NCBI RefSeq assembly: GCF_051903075.1
Contig: NZ_CP182422.1
Location: forward strand, 1,178,001 to 1,242,000
Length of the DNA stretch: 64,000 bases
Reading direction: 5' to 3'
From: Embleya sp051903075
GTDB lineage: Bacteria > Actinomycetota > Actinomycetes > Streptomycetales > Streptomycetaceae
Below, piece after piece: positions 1-7,248 of this stretch (within the stretch, counting starts at the first letter, position 1; the number at the start of each line of letters is the position of its first letter). A program made the position numbers and the translations under genes. Under the pieces are notes generated by a model. That model saw only the letters and a list, made by a program, of their open reading frames with translations, did not search any database and was not told where the DNA came from.

Positions 1-1337
1 CCGGCGCGGGCCAGGTTGAGCAGCGCGAGGGTGGTGGCGGCCTGGCCGCTGCCCACGGCCACCGCCGCGGTGCCGCCTTCCAGGGCGGCTATGCGCTCCT
101 CCACCACGGCGGTGGTGGGGTTGGACAACCGGGTGTACGCGTGCGTCTCCAGGTCGGTGAGCGCGAACGTGTCGGCCGCGTGCGCCGCGTCGCGGAAGAC
201 GTAGCTGCTGGTCAGGTAGATCGGCATGGCGCGGGCGCCGGTGGCCGGATCGGGGCGGGCCCCGGCGTGCACCTGGAGGGTCTCGAAGGCCGGTCGGGGG
301 TCGGGTGGTTCGGTGGCGTCCGGGAGCAGATCCGACCACCAGCGCTCGACCACGCGCGGATGCGACCGCAGCCATCCGATCAGCGCGTTCTCCCCATAGG
401 CGGGCTTGAGCGGATTGTCCGGATCCTCGGTGACCCCGTCGGCCTCGGCGGCCAACTCGGCGGGCAGGTCGAGCGGTTCGACCACGGCGTCCAGGCGCGG
501 GCCGAGGAAGAACGGCAACGAGTAGCGGTCGACGCCCGGTTGCGGGGCGACCACCCGGTGCCGGGTGGCCCGCAGGTAGCCGCGCGTGGCGATCTCCAAC
601 ATCTCGCCGATGTTGAACACGAACGCGTCCGGCAGCGGCGTCGCGTCGATCCAGGAGCCGTCCCGGGCCTGCACCTGGAGGCCGCCGATCTCGTCCTGCT
701 GGAGCAGCGCGAGGTAGCCGTAGTCCTTGTGCGCGCCCACCCCCTGGTCGACGTCGGCGCTGGGCCGCCCCGGATAGTGCACCACCTTGACGTGGACCGC
801 GGCCTCCTCGTCGAACCACTCGTCGAAGTAGCCGCTGTCCTGGCCGAGCGCTGCGGCCAGCGCCCGCAGCACCTCGCGGCTGACCCGCAACGCCTCGGCC
901 TGCCAGGCGAGTACGGTCTCGCGCAGTTCGGGCAGCGCGGCCGGCCACTGGTTGGGGCCGATCAGCCGCAGGTAGGCGGGATCGTCCGGGCCGAGGTCGA
1001 GCGCCGCCCGCTCGGGGCCGATGTCCAGTTGTTCGCGCCAGTCCGGGCCGCCCTCGGTGTACTCGGTGCCGGTGCGGGTGTATCCGCGAAACTGCGGCGA
1101 GTTGATGTTCTCCACCGCGAGCCGGTCCGCCTCGGGTAGGGCGAAGAAACGCTTCGAGACCGCCAGGGCGCGGGCGCGCAGCTCCGGGTCGACGCCGTGG
1201 CCGATCACATAGAAGAAGCCGATCTCCCGTGCGGCATAGCGGAGTTCGGCCAGGAACGCGGCCGGGTCCGCGGCGGGGTCGCGGAATCGGGAGATGTCGA
1301 TCACGGGCAGGGTGGTGGGCGGTGCGCTGGTTGCCAT
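1..1337 (-). CDS. Fusion: IPNS-like Fe(II) oxygenase + MetY-like PLP enzyme (3' end outside window)
   Basis: Reading leftward from ATG 1337 there is one open frame of 445 codons to the window edge. Residues 1-345 form a complete isopenicillin-N-synthase/2-oxoglutarate Fe(II) oxygenase: iron ligands H203-x-D205 (GAHKDYG) and H260 (TRHRV), and co-substrate motif R271-x-S273 (RYS). With no stop and no ribosome-binding site between, it runs into a Cys/Met-metabolism PLP domain from about residue 351 (FETLQVHAGARPDPATGA, then NPTT and SGQAATTLALLNL), paralogous to the metY gene at 2256. The PLP lysine lies outside the window. A GAGGA site precedes ATG 1337. The oxygenase presumably oxidises an amino-acid or sulfur intermediate made or used by the PLP half; the substrate is unknown. 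I checked the frame codon by codon across the junction (374-285). An internal GTG at 353 lacks a ribosome-binding site, so separate translation is unlikely. Confidence 0.85.
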   Translation of the reverse strand, partial: MATSAPPTTLPVIDISRFRDPAADPAAFLAELRYAAREIGFFYVIGHGVDPELRARALAVSKRFFALPEADRLAVENINSPQFRGYTRTGTEYTEGGPDWREQLDIGPERAALDLGPDDPAYLRLIGPNQWPAALPELRETVLAWQAEALRVSREVLRALAAALGQDSGYFDEWFDEEAAVHVKVVHYPGRPSADVDQGVGAHKDYGYLALLQQDEIGGLQVQARDGSWIDATPLPDAFVFNIGEMLEIATRGYLRATRHRVVAPQPGVDRYSLPFFLGPRLDAVVEPLDLPAELAAEADGVTEDPDNPLKPAYGENALIGWLRSHPRVVERWWSDLLPDATEPPDPRPAFETLQVHAGARPDPATGARAMPIYLTSSYVFRDAAHAADTFALTDLETHAYTRLSNPTTAVVEERIAALEGGTAAVAVGSGQAATTLALLNLARA

Positions 1338-1368
1338 GACTGGGGTCCTCGGTACAGCCTCGGGCACG

Positions 1369-1389
1369 CCGGGCCGGACGCCGGCCCGG
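1369..1389 (-). promoter_or_regulatory. Hairpin in the 5' leader of the fusion gene (attenuator candidate)
   Basis: A 9-bp perfect stem (CCGGGCCGG / CCGGCCCGG) with a 3-nt loop lies 31 bp upstream of ATG 1337, between the candidate Cys leader peptide (1578-1664) and the fusion gene. Its position fits a terminator or start-sequestering hairpin in an attenuation system. There is no clear U-tract, so the function is inferred. Confidence 0.35.
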
Positions 1390-1577
1390 GGCGGGGCCGA
1401 ACGCGGCACGGCGGACCCGTGGCGGGTGGGGCGAGATCGGGTACGAATGGCGCGCCGGCCCGGAGGGCGGCGACGCGGAAGGCGGGCGGGCCGGCGCGCG
1501 GCGGACCGGCATCGGTCACGCGGGGGCGGGCACACACCTGCTCGGCGGCGCGAAAGCGCACCGCACGAGCGCAGGGG

Positions 1578-1664
1578 TCAGCGACAGATCTGGTCGAAGT
1601 GGTCGGCTCGTCGACCCGCCCAGAAGGGGTCGAGCAGCGCGGAAGCGACCTGACGCGGAGACAT
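1578..1664 (-). CDS. Candidate Cys-ending leader peptide for the fusion gene (28 aa)
   Basis: A short ORF on the minus strand starts with ATG 1664 and ends in ...RRADHFDQICR-stop, a cysteine two codons before the end. It parallels the leader peptide on the other strand, which has RR-x-x-D and then Cys-Arg near its end. Both ORFs follow a similar promoter-like string (TACATC plus ACGGCC before this ATG; TACACT plus CGCGGCC before the other), which suggests near-leaderless transcripts. A gap of about 240 nt with a strong hairpin separates it from the fusion gene. Cysteine-responsive leader-ORF attenuation is known in actinobacteria; that this ORF works this way is inference. The 520 bp between 1338 and 1857 hold no other gene I can support. 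Confidence 0.45.
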   Translation of the reverse strand: MSPRQVASALLDPFWAGRRADHFDQICR

Positions 1665-1844
1665 GGCCGTGATGTAAGCACGAGGAAGGCGTGTTGGTCC
1701 AGCGGACTTTCCGTCACATCCGGTCGACGACGCGTAAGGGTACGGGTCGGACATCGCGCCGGTCGGCGGCCGATGCGCGGGTCCGGGACCGGCCGTCGGC
1801 AGGCGTCGGGCGGTACCCCGTGGCGCAAACCGCCTCGGGCCGCC

Positions 1845-1850
1845 TACACT
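1845..1850 (+). promoter_or_regulatory. Putative -10 box of the metYX leader transcript
   Basis: TACACT ends 7 nt before the leader-peptide ATG at 1858. The spacing fits a transcript that begins at or next to the ATG, as is common for short leader ORFs in Streptomyces. No good -35 match is visible 17 bp upstream (GGCGCA). Confidence 0.4.
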
Positions 1851-1857
1851 CGCGGCC

Positions 1858-1938
1858 ATGTCCTGCCCCATGCTCGTCAGTCGCCGCCACGTGGATCTCG
1901 TGCGCGTGACCAGCATGGCCTGTCGTATGTCCCGCTGA
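1858..1938 (+). CDS. Sulfur-type leader peptide upstream of metYX (26 aa)
   Basis: ATG 1858 to TGA 1936-1938 encodes 26 residues with the core SRRHVDLVRVTSMACR. This matches the short 'putative leader peptide' pattern (LTSRRHVDLxRV...C) found upstream of cysteine and sulfur operons in Streptomyces. The cysteine codon near the 3' end is the expected sensor: ribosome stalling at low Cys-tRNA would change folding of the roughly 317-nt leader before metY. A second in-frame ATG at 1870 would give a 22-aa version that keeps the core. Family resemblance is from memory; the regulatory mechanism is inference. Confidence 0.7.
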   Translation: MSCPMLVSRRHVDLVRVTSMACRMSR

Positions 1939-2132
1939 ACCACGGTGACCGTTCCGGTCCCGGTGGTTCGCGCGGTGTGTGAGCCCGGGCGCTGACCCGC
2001 AGGCTCCGCCGCGTCCCACGTTTTCCCGCTTCCCGCATTCCGCTCCCCCGTGTCCGGGCGCCTTTCGGCCCGGGCCTTCGGGTGGCCGAACCACGCCCGT
2101 CTCGCGGCCACTTCGCCGCGTGCCGTGCGGTC

Positions 2133-2158
2133 GGTGCGGTACGCCCGTTCGCCGCACC
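2133..2158 (+). promoter_or_regulatory. Hairpin in the metY leader (attenuator candidate)
   Basis: GGTGCGG (2133-2139) pairs with CCGCACC (2152-2158) over a 12-nt loop and is followed by a G-rich run. It lies between the Cys leader ORF and metY. Other GC-rich stems near 2050-2090 could compete with it. I did not recognise a SAM riboswitch core in this leader. Confidence 0.3.
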
Positions 2159-2255
2159 CCGGGGGGTGTGGTCCCGCGTACCCGCAATCGGTCGGGCCGC
2201 ACCCGCCGTTGCCCGCGCCCACCGCCGATACCCGTACCCCGCAAGGAGTTTCCAG

Positions 2256-3632
2256 ATGACCCTCGAAGCCACCGACACGCCGCCCGTCGTCGAAGCCGAA
2301 CCCGTGGGCACCGACGGCCCCGTACGTCCCGACGATCCCGCGTCGTGGTCCTTCGAGACCCGGCAGGTCCACGCCGGCACCGAGCCCGATCCGACCACCG
2401 GGGCCCGCGCGGTGCCGATCTACCAGACCACCTCGTTCGTCTTCCGGGACACCGACCACGCGGCCGGACTGTTCGACCTGTCCGAGGAAGGCCACATCTA
2501 CACCCGGATCCACAACCCCACCACCGACGCGCTGGAGCGGCGCGTGGCCGCTCTCGAAGGCGGCGTGGCGGCGGTCGCGACGGCCTCCGGGCAGGCGGCG
2601 ACCACGCTGGCGGTGCTCAACCTCGCGGCGGCGGGCGACCACATCGTCTCCAGCGCGTCGCTCTACGGCGGCACGTACAACCTGTTCCACTGGACACTGC
2701 CGAAGCTCGGCGTCGAGGTCACCTTCGTCGACGACCCGGACGACCTCGACGCCTGGCGCGCCGCGATCCGGCCGCAAACGAAGTTGCTGTTCGCCGAGAC
2801 GCTGGGCAATCCGCGCGCCAACGTGCTGGACGTGGCGGCGGTCGCCGATGTCGCGCACGCCACGGGTGTACCGCTGGTCGTGGACAACACGGTGCCCACG
2901 CCCTATCTGCTGCGGCCGATCGAGCACGGCGCGGACGTGGTCGTGCACTCGGCGACCAAGTTCCTGGGCGGGCACGGCACCGCGATCGGCGGGATCGTGG
3001 TGGACGGCGGCACCTTCGACTTCGGCGCGCACGCCGAACGATTCCCCGGCTTCGCCGAGCCCGACGCGAGCTACAACGGGCTGCGCTACTGGCCGGATCT
3101 GGGCCCGGGCGCGTACGCGGCGAAGTTGCGCGTACAACTGCTGCGCGACGTGGGCGCCTCGATCGCGCCGCTGACCAGCTTCCTGATCCTCCAGGGCCTG
3201 GAGACGTTGTCGCTGCGGGTCGAGCGGCACGTGGCGAACGCGAGTGCGCTGGCCGCGTGGTTGCAGAGCCGGGAGGAGGTGGAGACCGTGCACTACGCGG
3301 GTCTGCCGAGCAGCCGGTGGTACACCGCCGGCAAGCGCTATCTGCCGCGCGGTGCCGGGGCCATCGTGGCGTTCGAGTTGAAGGGCGGGGTCGAGGCGGG
3401 CCGCCGGTTCGTGAACGGGCTGTCCCTGTTCAGCCACCTGGCCAACATCGGCGACGTGCGCAGCCTGGTGATCCACCCCGCCAGTACCACGCACGCCCAG
3501 CTCACCGACGCGGAGCGGCTGGCCACGGGCGTGACCCCCGGCCTGGTCCGGCTCTCCGTCGGCATCGAGGGCCTGGCCGACCTGCGCGCCGACCTGGTGG
3601 CCGGATTCCGCGCCGCCGCGCAGTCGAACTAG
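2256..3632 (+). CDS. metY: O-acetylhomoserine aminocarboxypropyltransferase (sulfhydrylase)
   Basis: This 458-aa PLP enzyme of the Cys/Met metabolism family would convert O-acetylhomoserine plus sulfide to homocysteine in the cytoplasm. Visible landmarks are the N-terminal VHAGTEPDPTTGA signature, TTSFVFRDTDHA, NPTTDALERR, SGQAATTLA, and the PLP lysine K235 in HSATKFLGGHG. The C-terminal part has GAIVAFELKGG and LVIHPASTTHAQL, typical of MetY. ATG 2256 is preceded by AAGGAG (2243-2248); an upstream extension of the frame is ignored because it lacks a ribosome-binding site and family similarity. It leads a likely operon with metX (36-bp gap) and is probably controlled by the Cys leader peptide at 1858. 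The adjacent divergent fusion gene carries a second, paralogous MetY-like domain. Confidence 0.93.
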   Translation: MTLEATDTPPVVEAEPVGTDGPVRPDDPASWSFETRQVHAGTEPDPTTGARAVPIYQTTSFVFRDTDHAAGLFDLSEEGHIYTRIHNPTTDALERRVAALEGGVAAVATASGQAATTLAVLNLAAAGDHIVSSASLYGGTYNLFHWTLPKLGVEVTFVDDPDDLDAWRAAIRPQTKLLFAETLGNPRANVLDVAAVADVAHATGVPLVVDNTVPTPYLLRPIEHGADVVVHSATKFLGGHGTAIGGIVVDGGTFDFGAHAERFPGFAEPDASYNGLRYWPDLGPGAYAAKLRVQLLRDVGASIAPLTSFLILQGLETLSLRVERHVANASALAAWLQSREEVETVHYAGLPSSRWYTAGKRYLPRGAGAIVAFELKGGVEAGRRFVNGLSLFSHLANIGDVRSLVIHPASTTHAQLTDAERLATGVTPGLVRLSVGIEGLADLRADLVAGFRAAAQSN

Positions 3633-3668
3633 CCGGGAAAGCCGGGAACTTCGGACGGAACGCTCGCC

Positions 3669-4895
3669 ATGTCGCACGCCACACCCCCCACACCCGCCCC
3701 GGCGGGGCCTCGTTCGCTGACCCTGCCCGCACCGCTGTGGACCGAGTCCGGGGAGGTGCTGCCCGAGGTCCGGATCGGCTACGAGACGTGGGGTCGGCTC
3801 GCCCCGGACCGCTCGAACGCGGTGCTGGTCCTGCACGCGCTGACCGGGGACAGCCACGTCGCCGGTCCGGCCGGTCCCGGCTTTCCCACCCCCGGGTGGT
3901 GGGACGGCCTGATCGGCCCGGGTCGGGCGCTGGACACCGACCGCTGGTTCGTGGTCGCGCCGAACGCGCTCGGCGGTTGCCGGGGCAGCACCGGCCCCGC
4001 CTCGCCCGGTCCGGGCGGCCGGGCCTGGGGAAGTCGTTTTCCCCGGTTGACCATTCGCGACCAGGTGGCCGCGGAGGTGGCCGCCGCCGACGTGTGGGGC
4101 ATCGAGCGGTGGGCGGCCGTGGTGGGCGGGTCGATGGGCGGGATGCGGGCGGTGGAGTGGGCGGTGACCCATCCGGAGCGGGTCGGCGTGCTGTTCCTGA
4201 TCGCCACCACGGCGGCGGCCGGCGCCGAGCAGATCGCGTGGTGCTCGACGCAGTTGCACGCGATCCGGGCCGATCCGGGGTGGGCCGGCGGCGACTACCA
4301 CGACCGGCCGGCCTCGGCCGGGCCCTGGCGGGGGCTCGGCCTGGCCCGCCGCATCGCGCACATCACCTACCGCAGCGAGCCCGAGCTGGCCGCCCGCTTC
4401 GGCCGGGAACGCCAGCCGGGCGAGGGCCCGAACGGCCGCTACGCCGTCGAGTCCTACCTGGACCACCACGCGGCCAAGCTGACCGCACGCTTCGACGCGG
4501 GCAGCTACGTGGCCCTGACCGAGGCGATGAACAGCCACGACGTGGGCCGGGGCCGGGGCGGCGTGGCGGCGGCGCTGGCCCGGATCACCGCGCCGACGGT
4601 GGTCGCGGCCGTCGACAGCGACCGCCTGTACCCGCCGAGCCAGCAGCGGACCCTCGCCGAGGCCATCCCGACCGCGGGCCCCCTGCGCGTGGTGCGCTCC
4701 GCGTACGGCCACGACGGCTTCCTGCTCGAACTGGACCAGGTCGCTCCCCTGGTCGCCGAATTTCTGGAGCGGGCGGCACCGGCGGACCGCGTCGGGAGTA
4801 CCGAACCCCTGGAGCGGGTCGGGCGTCCCGCTCCGACCCGAAATACGCCGCCGAACCGGAACACGCTGCTCGATCCCACCGTTACCGGAAGGTAG
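3669..4895 (+). CDS. metX: Homoserine O-acetyltransferase
   Basis: This 408-aa alpha/beta-hydrolase-fold acyltransferase makes O-acetylhomoserine, the substrate of the preceding metY product. Family marks are LVLHALTGDSHVAG near the N-terminus, nucleophile S155 in GGSMGGM, the acidic residue D318 in DSDRLYPPSQQ, and H348 in YGHDGFLLE. The length is slightly above the usual ~370-380 because of a C-terminal tail of about 30 residues rich in Arg, Pro and Thr. ATG 3669 has only a weak upstream Shine-Dalgarno. Tight linkage to metY argues for one transcript, ended by the hairpin at 4926-4962. Whether the acyl donor is acetyl- or succinyl-CoA cannot be decided from the motif alone; the metY partner favours acetyl. 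Confidence 0.92.
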   Translation: MSHATPPTPAPAGPRSLTLPAPLWTESGEVLPEVRIGYETWGRLAPDRSNAVLVLHALTGDSHVAGPAGPGFPTPGWWDGLIGPGRALDTDRWFVVAPNALGGCRGSTGPASPGPGGRAWGSRFPRLTIRDQVAAEVAAADVWGIERWAAVVGGSMGGMRAVEWAVTHPERVGVLFLIATTAAAGAEQIAWCSTQLHAIRADPGWAGGDYHDRPASAGPWRGLGLARRIAHITYRSEPELAARFGRERQPGEGPNGRYAVESYLDHHAAKLTARFDAGSYVALTEAMNSHDVGRGRGGVAAALARITAPTVVAAVDSDRLYPPSQQRTLAEAIPTAGPLRVVRSAYGHDGFLLELDQVAPLVAEFLERAAPADRVGSTEPLERVGRPAPTRNTPPNRNTLLDPTVTGR

Positions 4896-4925
4896 TCCTC
4901 CTCATATCCCCATCCGGTGTCGAGT

Positions 4926-4962
4926 CCGGGGGGGCGCGCCACGCACCGGCGCGGCCCCCCGG
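4926..4962 (+). terminator. Strong hairpin after metX
   Basis: Arms 4926-4940 and 4948-4962 pair over 15 bp with one mismatch around a 7-nt loop. The hairpin lies 30 bp after the metX stop and 36 bp before the rhodanese start. It has no U-tract, which is usual for high-GC actinobacterial terminators. Confidence 0.6.
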
Positions 4963-4998
4963 CCCGGCAGCGGGCGGGCCGTCGAAAGGCCGATCACC

Positions 4999-5562
4999 AT
5001 GACCGCCCTCGCTCCCGCGCAGGTCCGCGCCCGGTTGACCGAGTTCACCGTGCTCGACGTGCGCACCCCCGGCGAGTTCGCCACGGGCCACATCCCCGGC
5101 GCGTACAACGTCCCGCTGGACCGGCTGCGCGAGGCGGTGCCGGTGCTCAAGCGGGCGGCGCACCCCGAACTGTTGATCGTCTGCGCCTCCGGTGCCCGCT
5201 CCGAGCGGGCCCGCACCGAACTGGCCGCCGCCGGCATCGAGGCCGCGCACCTGAGCGGCGGCACCTCGGCCTGGGCCGCCGAGGGCCACGCCCTGGACGC
5301 CCCGGACGGCGCCCGCCCGGTGTGGCCGATGGAGCGCCAGGTCCGCTTCGCGGCCGGCTCCCTCGTGGTGCTCGGCCTGCTCGCCGGCCGCCGTGCGCCG
5401 GGGGCCCGCCTGCTGTCCGCGGCGATCGGCTCCGGCCTGGTCTTCTCCGCCGTCACGAACACCTGCGGCATGGCCGCCGTACTCGGCCGACTCCCCTACA
5501 ACCGCCCCGCCGCCGAGACCCCCGACCTGCCCGCCACGCTCGGCGCCCTCGACCGCGGCTGA
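4999..5562 (+). CDS. Rhodanese-like sulfurtransferase with C-terminal membrane hairpin
   Basis: This 187-aa protein has an N-terminal rhodanese domain (residues 1-105: VLDVRTPGEFATGHIPGA, active-site loop with C62 in VCASGARS, and LSGGTSAWAAEGH). A DUF2892-like pair of hydrophobic segments follows (about 117-155). This is the YgaP-type layout, a membrane-anchored sulfur carrier or transferase facing the cytoplasm. It follows metYX behind a terminator, so it fits the sulfur theme but may have its own promoter. ATG 4999 follows the weak site GAAAGG. The catalytic cysteine and the following Ser/Arg loop are intact. Confidence 0.88.
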   Translation: MTALAPAQVRARLTEFTVLDVRTPGEFATGHIPGAYNVPLDRLREAVPVLKRAAHPELLIVCASGARSERARTELAAAGIEAAHLSGGTSAWAAEGHALDAPDGARPVWPMERQVRFAAGSLVVLGLLAGRRAPGARLLSAAIGSGLVFSAVTNTCGMAAVLGRLPYNRPAAETPDLPATLGALDRG

Positions 5563-5686
5563 CCCCCACCGACGACCAAGGGCGGGCCAAGTCGCCGCAA
5601 AATGGGCTTCGGGTGGGAACCCGCCCGTTGGCCGCGTACGTGTTCGGACATGTGTCCGTAGTTCCGAACAGTGCTTGGAGTCACCG

Positions 5687-6505
5687 GTGACGAGCCTCCC
5701 AACCCGCCGTGTCCTGCGTCGTCTGACCGTTCTCGCCGTGGCCGGAGTGCTCGCCGCCGGGACCGCGGCGTGTTCGTCGAATTCGGGAGGTTCCGGAGAC
5801 AAGGCGAAGCCCGGTGGGCGCGAGGGGTCCGCGGAGGTCGGTCCGCCACCGTCCGACGCGCCCACCGCCGCCGATCCGCAGGCGTCGATCCCGGCGCCGC
5901 TGGTGCCGGACGCGCTGGTGCGCAAGACCGCGACCGGCGGGCGTACGGTCGCGCTGACCTTCGACGACGGGCCGAGCCCGCAGTGGACGCCGCAGGTGCT
6001 CGCGCTGCTCAAGCAGTACAAGGCGAAGGCGACGTTCTGCATGCTCGGCCCGAACGCGAAGGCCAATCCGAAGCTGGTCAAGGAGGTCGTCGCCGACGGC
6101 AACCGGCTGTGCGACCACTCGGTCACCCACGACGAGGGCATCGCGAAGCGCCCGCTGTCCCGGATCAAGTACGAGATCACCACCGCGCACGACCAGATCG
6201 TCGCGGCGGCCGGACCGGGCACGAAGGTCGACTGGTTCCGCGCGCCCGGCGGCGACTGGTCACCGCAGGTACGCGCGATGGCGGCCGGGTACGGCATGCG
6301 CCCGCTGGACTGGTCCGACGACACGCGCGACTGGCAGCGCCCCGGCGCGGACAAGATCCTGGCCACCGCCGAGAAGGAGCTCAAGCCCGGCGGGATAATC
6401 CTGATGCACGACGCGGGCGGCGACCGCACACAGACCCTGGCCGCGCTCAAGCAGCTGCTTCCCTGGCTGGTCCAACAGGGCTACACCTTCGACTTCCCCG
6501 CCTGA
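5687..6505 (+). CDS. Lipoprotein polysaccharide deacetylase (NodB domain)
   Basis: This 272-aa exported lipoprotein starts at GTG 5687 with GGAG six bases upstream. The N-terminus has Arg-rich residues, a hydrophobic core and a lipobox ending GTAAC-SS near residue 29, then a Gly/Ser/Pro linker. The NodB homology domain has motif 1 TFDDGP (D93, D94), metal-binding H144-x3-H148 in DHSVTHD, FRAPGGDWSP, and the C-terminal LMHDAGGDR motif. The likely role is removing acetyl groups from a cell-wall or surface polysaccharide (peptidoglycan or chitin-like) at the membrane face; the substrate is not readable. The frame extends upstream in alternative readings, but the signal peptide fixes this start. 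Confidence 0.88.
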   Translation: MTSLPTRRVLRRLTVLAVAGVLAAGTAACSSNSGGSGDKAKPGGREGSAEVGPPPSDAPTAADPQASIPAPLVPDALVRKTATGGRTVALTFDDGPSPQWTPQVLALLKQYKAKATFCMLGPNAKANPKLVKEVVADGNRLCDHSVTHDEGIAKRPLSRIKYEITTAHDQIVAAAGPGTKVDWFRAPGGDWSPQVRAMAAGYGMRPLDWSDDTRDWQRPGADKILATAEKELKPGGIILMHDAGGDRTQTLAALKQLLPWLVQQGYTFDFPA

Positions 6506-6570
6506 GTCCGGAGGCCGACACGCCCCGGCGGGTGCACCGGGATTGCCGTGTCGTGGATAAATCTAGTGAA

Positions 6571-7248
6571 ATGCACCATTTGAACCTTATTGCCGCCGGT
6601 CGTCACACCCGGATCCGCGCCCGGGTGACGATCGCCCTCCTCCTCTCCGCGACCGCCCTCGGCCTGACCACCGCACCGACGGCCGAGGCCGCCTCCACGC
6701 GCGGTGGGGCCATCGCCCGTTCGGAGGTCCTGGCCCGTGCAAAGGACTGGTTCGACCGCAGGGTCGAGTACGACCAACAGGCCGTCGCCCCGGACGCCGA
6801 CGGCGCGCACGACTACCGCACGGACTGTTCCGGCATGGTCGCGATGGCCTGGCATCTGCCGAGCACCGACTTCAACACCGATTCCCTCGACCGGCGTTCG
6901 GTCACCGATCGGGTCGACCGCGACGACCTGCTCCCCGGCGACGCGCTGGACGACACCGCCGACGGCCACGTGGTGATCTTCACCGGTTGGATCGCCCGGA
7001 GCGCCGGCACCTTCACGTACATCCAACTGGCCAACCCGCGCAGCGACATGGCCAAGGGCACCGGCAGCTTCGACAGTCCGCTGCTCGCCGGCCACCCCAC
7101 CGCGAACTACGTCGGCCTGCGCTACCTGCACGTCGTCGACGACGAGGCCGCGACCACGCCGTCGCGCGTCCTGGACCGGTATCCGTGGTCCTCGTCGAGG
7201 AATCCCAGCACCTCGGCGACCACGGCCGGGTCGCTCAGCACGCGGTGA
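6571..7248 (+). CDS. Secreted NlpC/P60-like cysteine hydrolase, C-terminus overlapping a convergent gene
   Basis: The 225-aa secreted protein has a signal peptide with a leucine/alanine core (VTIALLLSATALGLTTAP) and cleavage near AEAA. The mature part has RTDCSGMVAMAW, which resembles the NlpC/P60 catalytic cysteine motif, then LLPGDAL and DGHVVIFTGW, the expected position of the catalytic histidine. The likely role is cleavage of a peptidoglycan stem peptide outside the cell. GTG 6553 is an alternative in-frame start. The last ~40 residues are Ser/Thr/Arg-rich, lie beyond the conserved fold and are read through the 3' end of the convergent hydrolase gene (127-bp tail overlap). A lost stop codon is therefore possible. 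Confidence 0.7.
   Translation: MHHLNLIAAGRHTRIRARVTIALLLSATALGLTTAPTAEAASTRGGAIARSEVLARAKDWFDRRVEYDQQAVAPDADGAHDYRTDCSGMVAMAWHLPSTDFNTDSLDRRSVTDRVDRDDLLPGDALDDTADGHVVIFTGWIARSAGTFTYIQLANPRSDMAKGTGSFDSPLLAGHPTANYVGLRYLHVVDDEAATTPSRVLDRYPWSSSRNPSTSATTAGSLSTR

Noticed and set aside
1939..2255. SAM riboswitch before metY
   Set aside because: No recognisable SAM-I, SAM-II or SAM-IV core. The Cys leader ORF explains the position better.
1578..4712. Long minus-strand ORF (1044 aa) over metYX
   Set aside because: Shadow of metY and metX in high-GC DNA: low-complexity Arg/Gly/Ala text, no domains. Only its last 28 codons are kept as a leader-peptide candidate.
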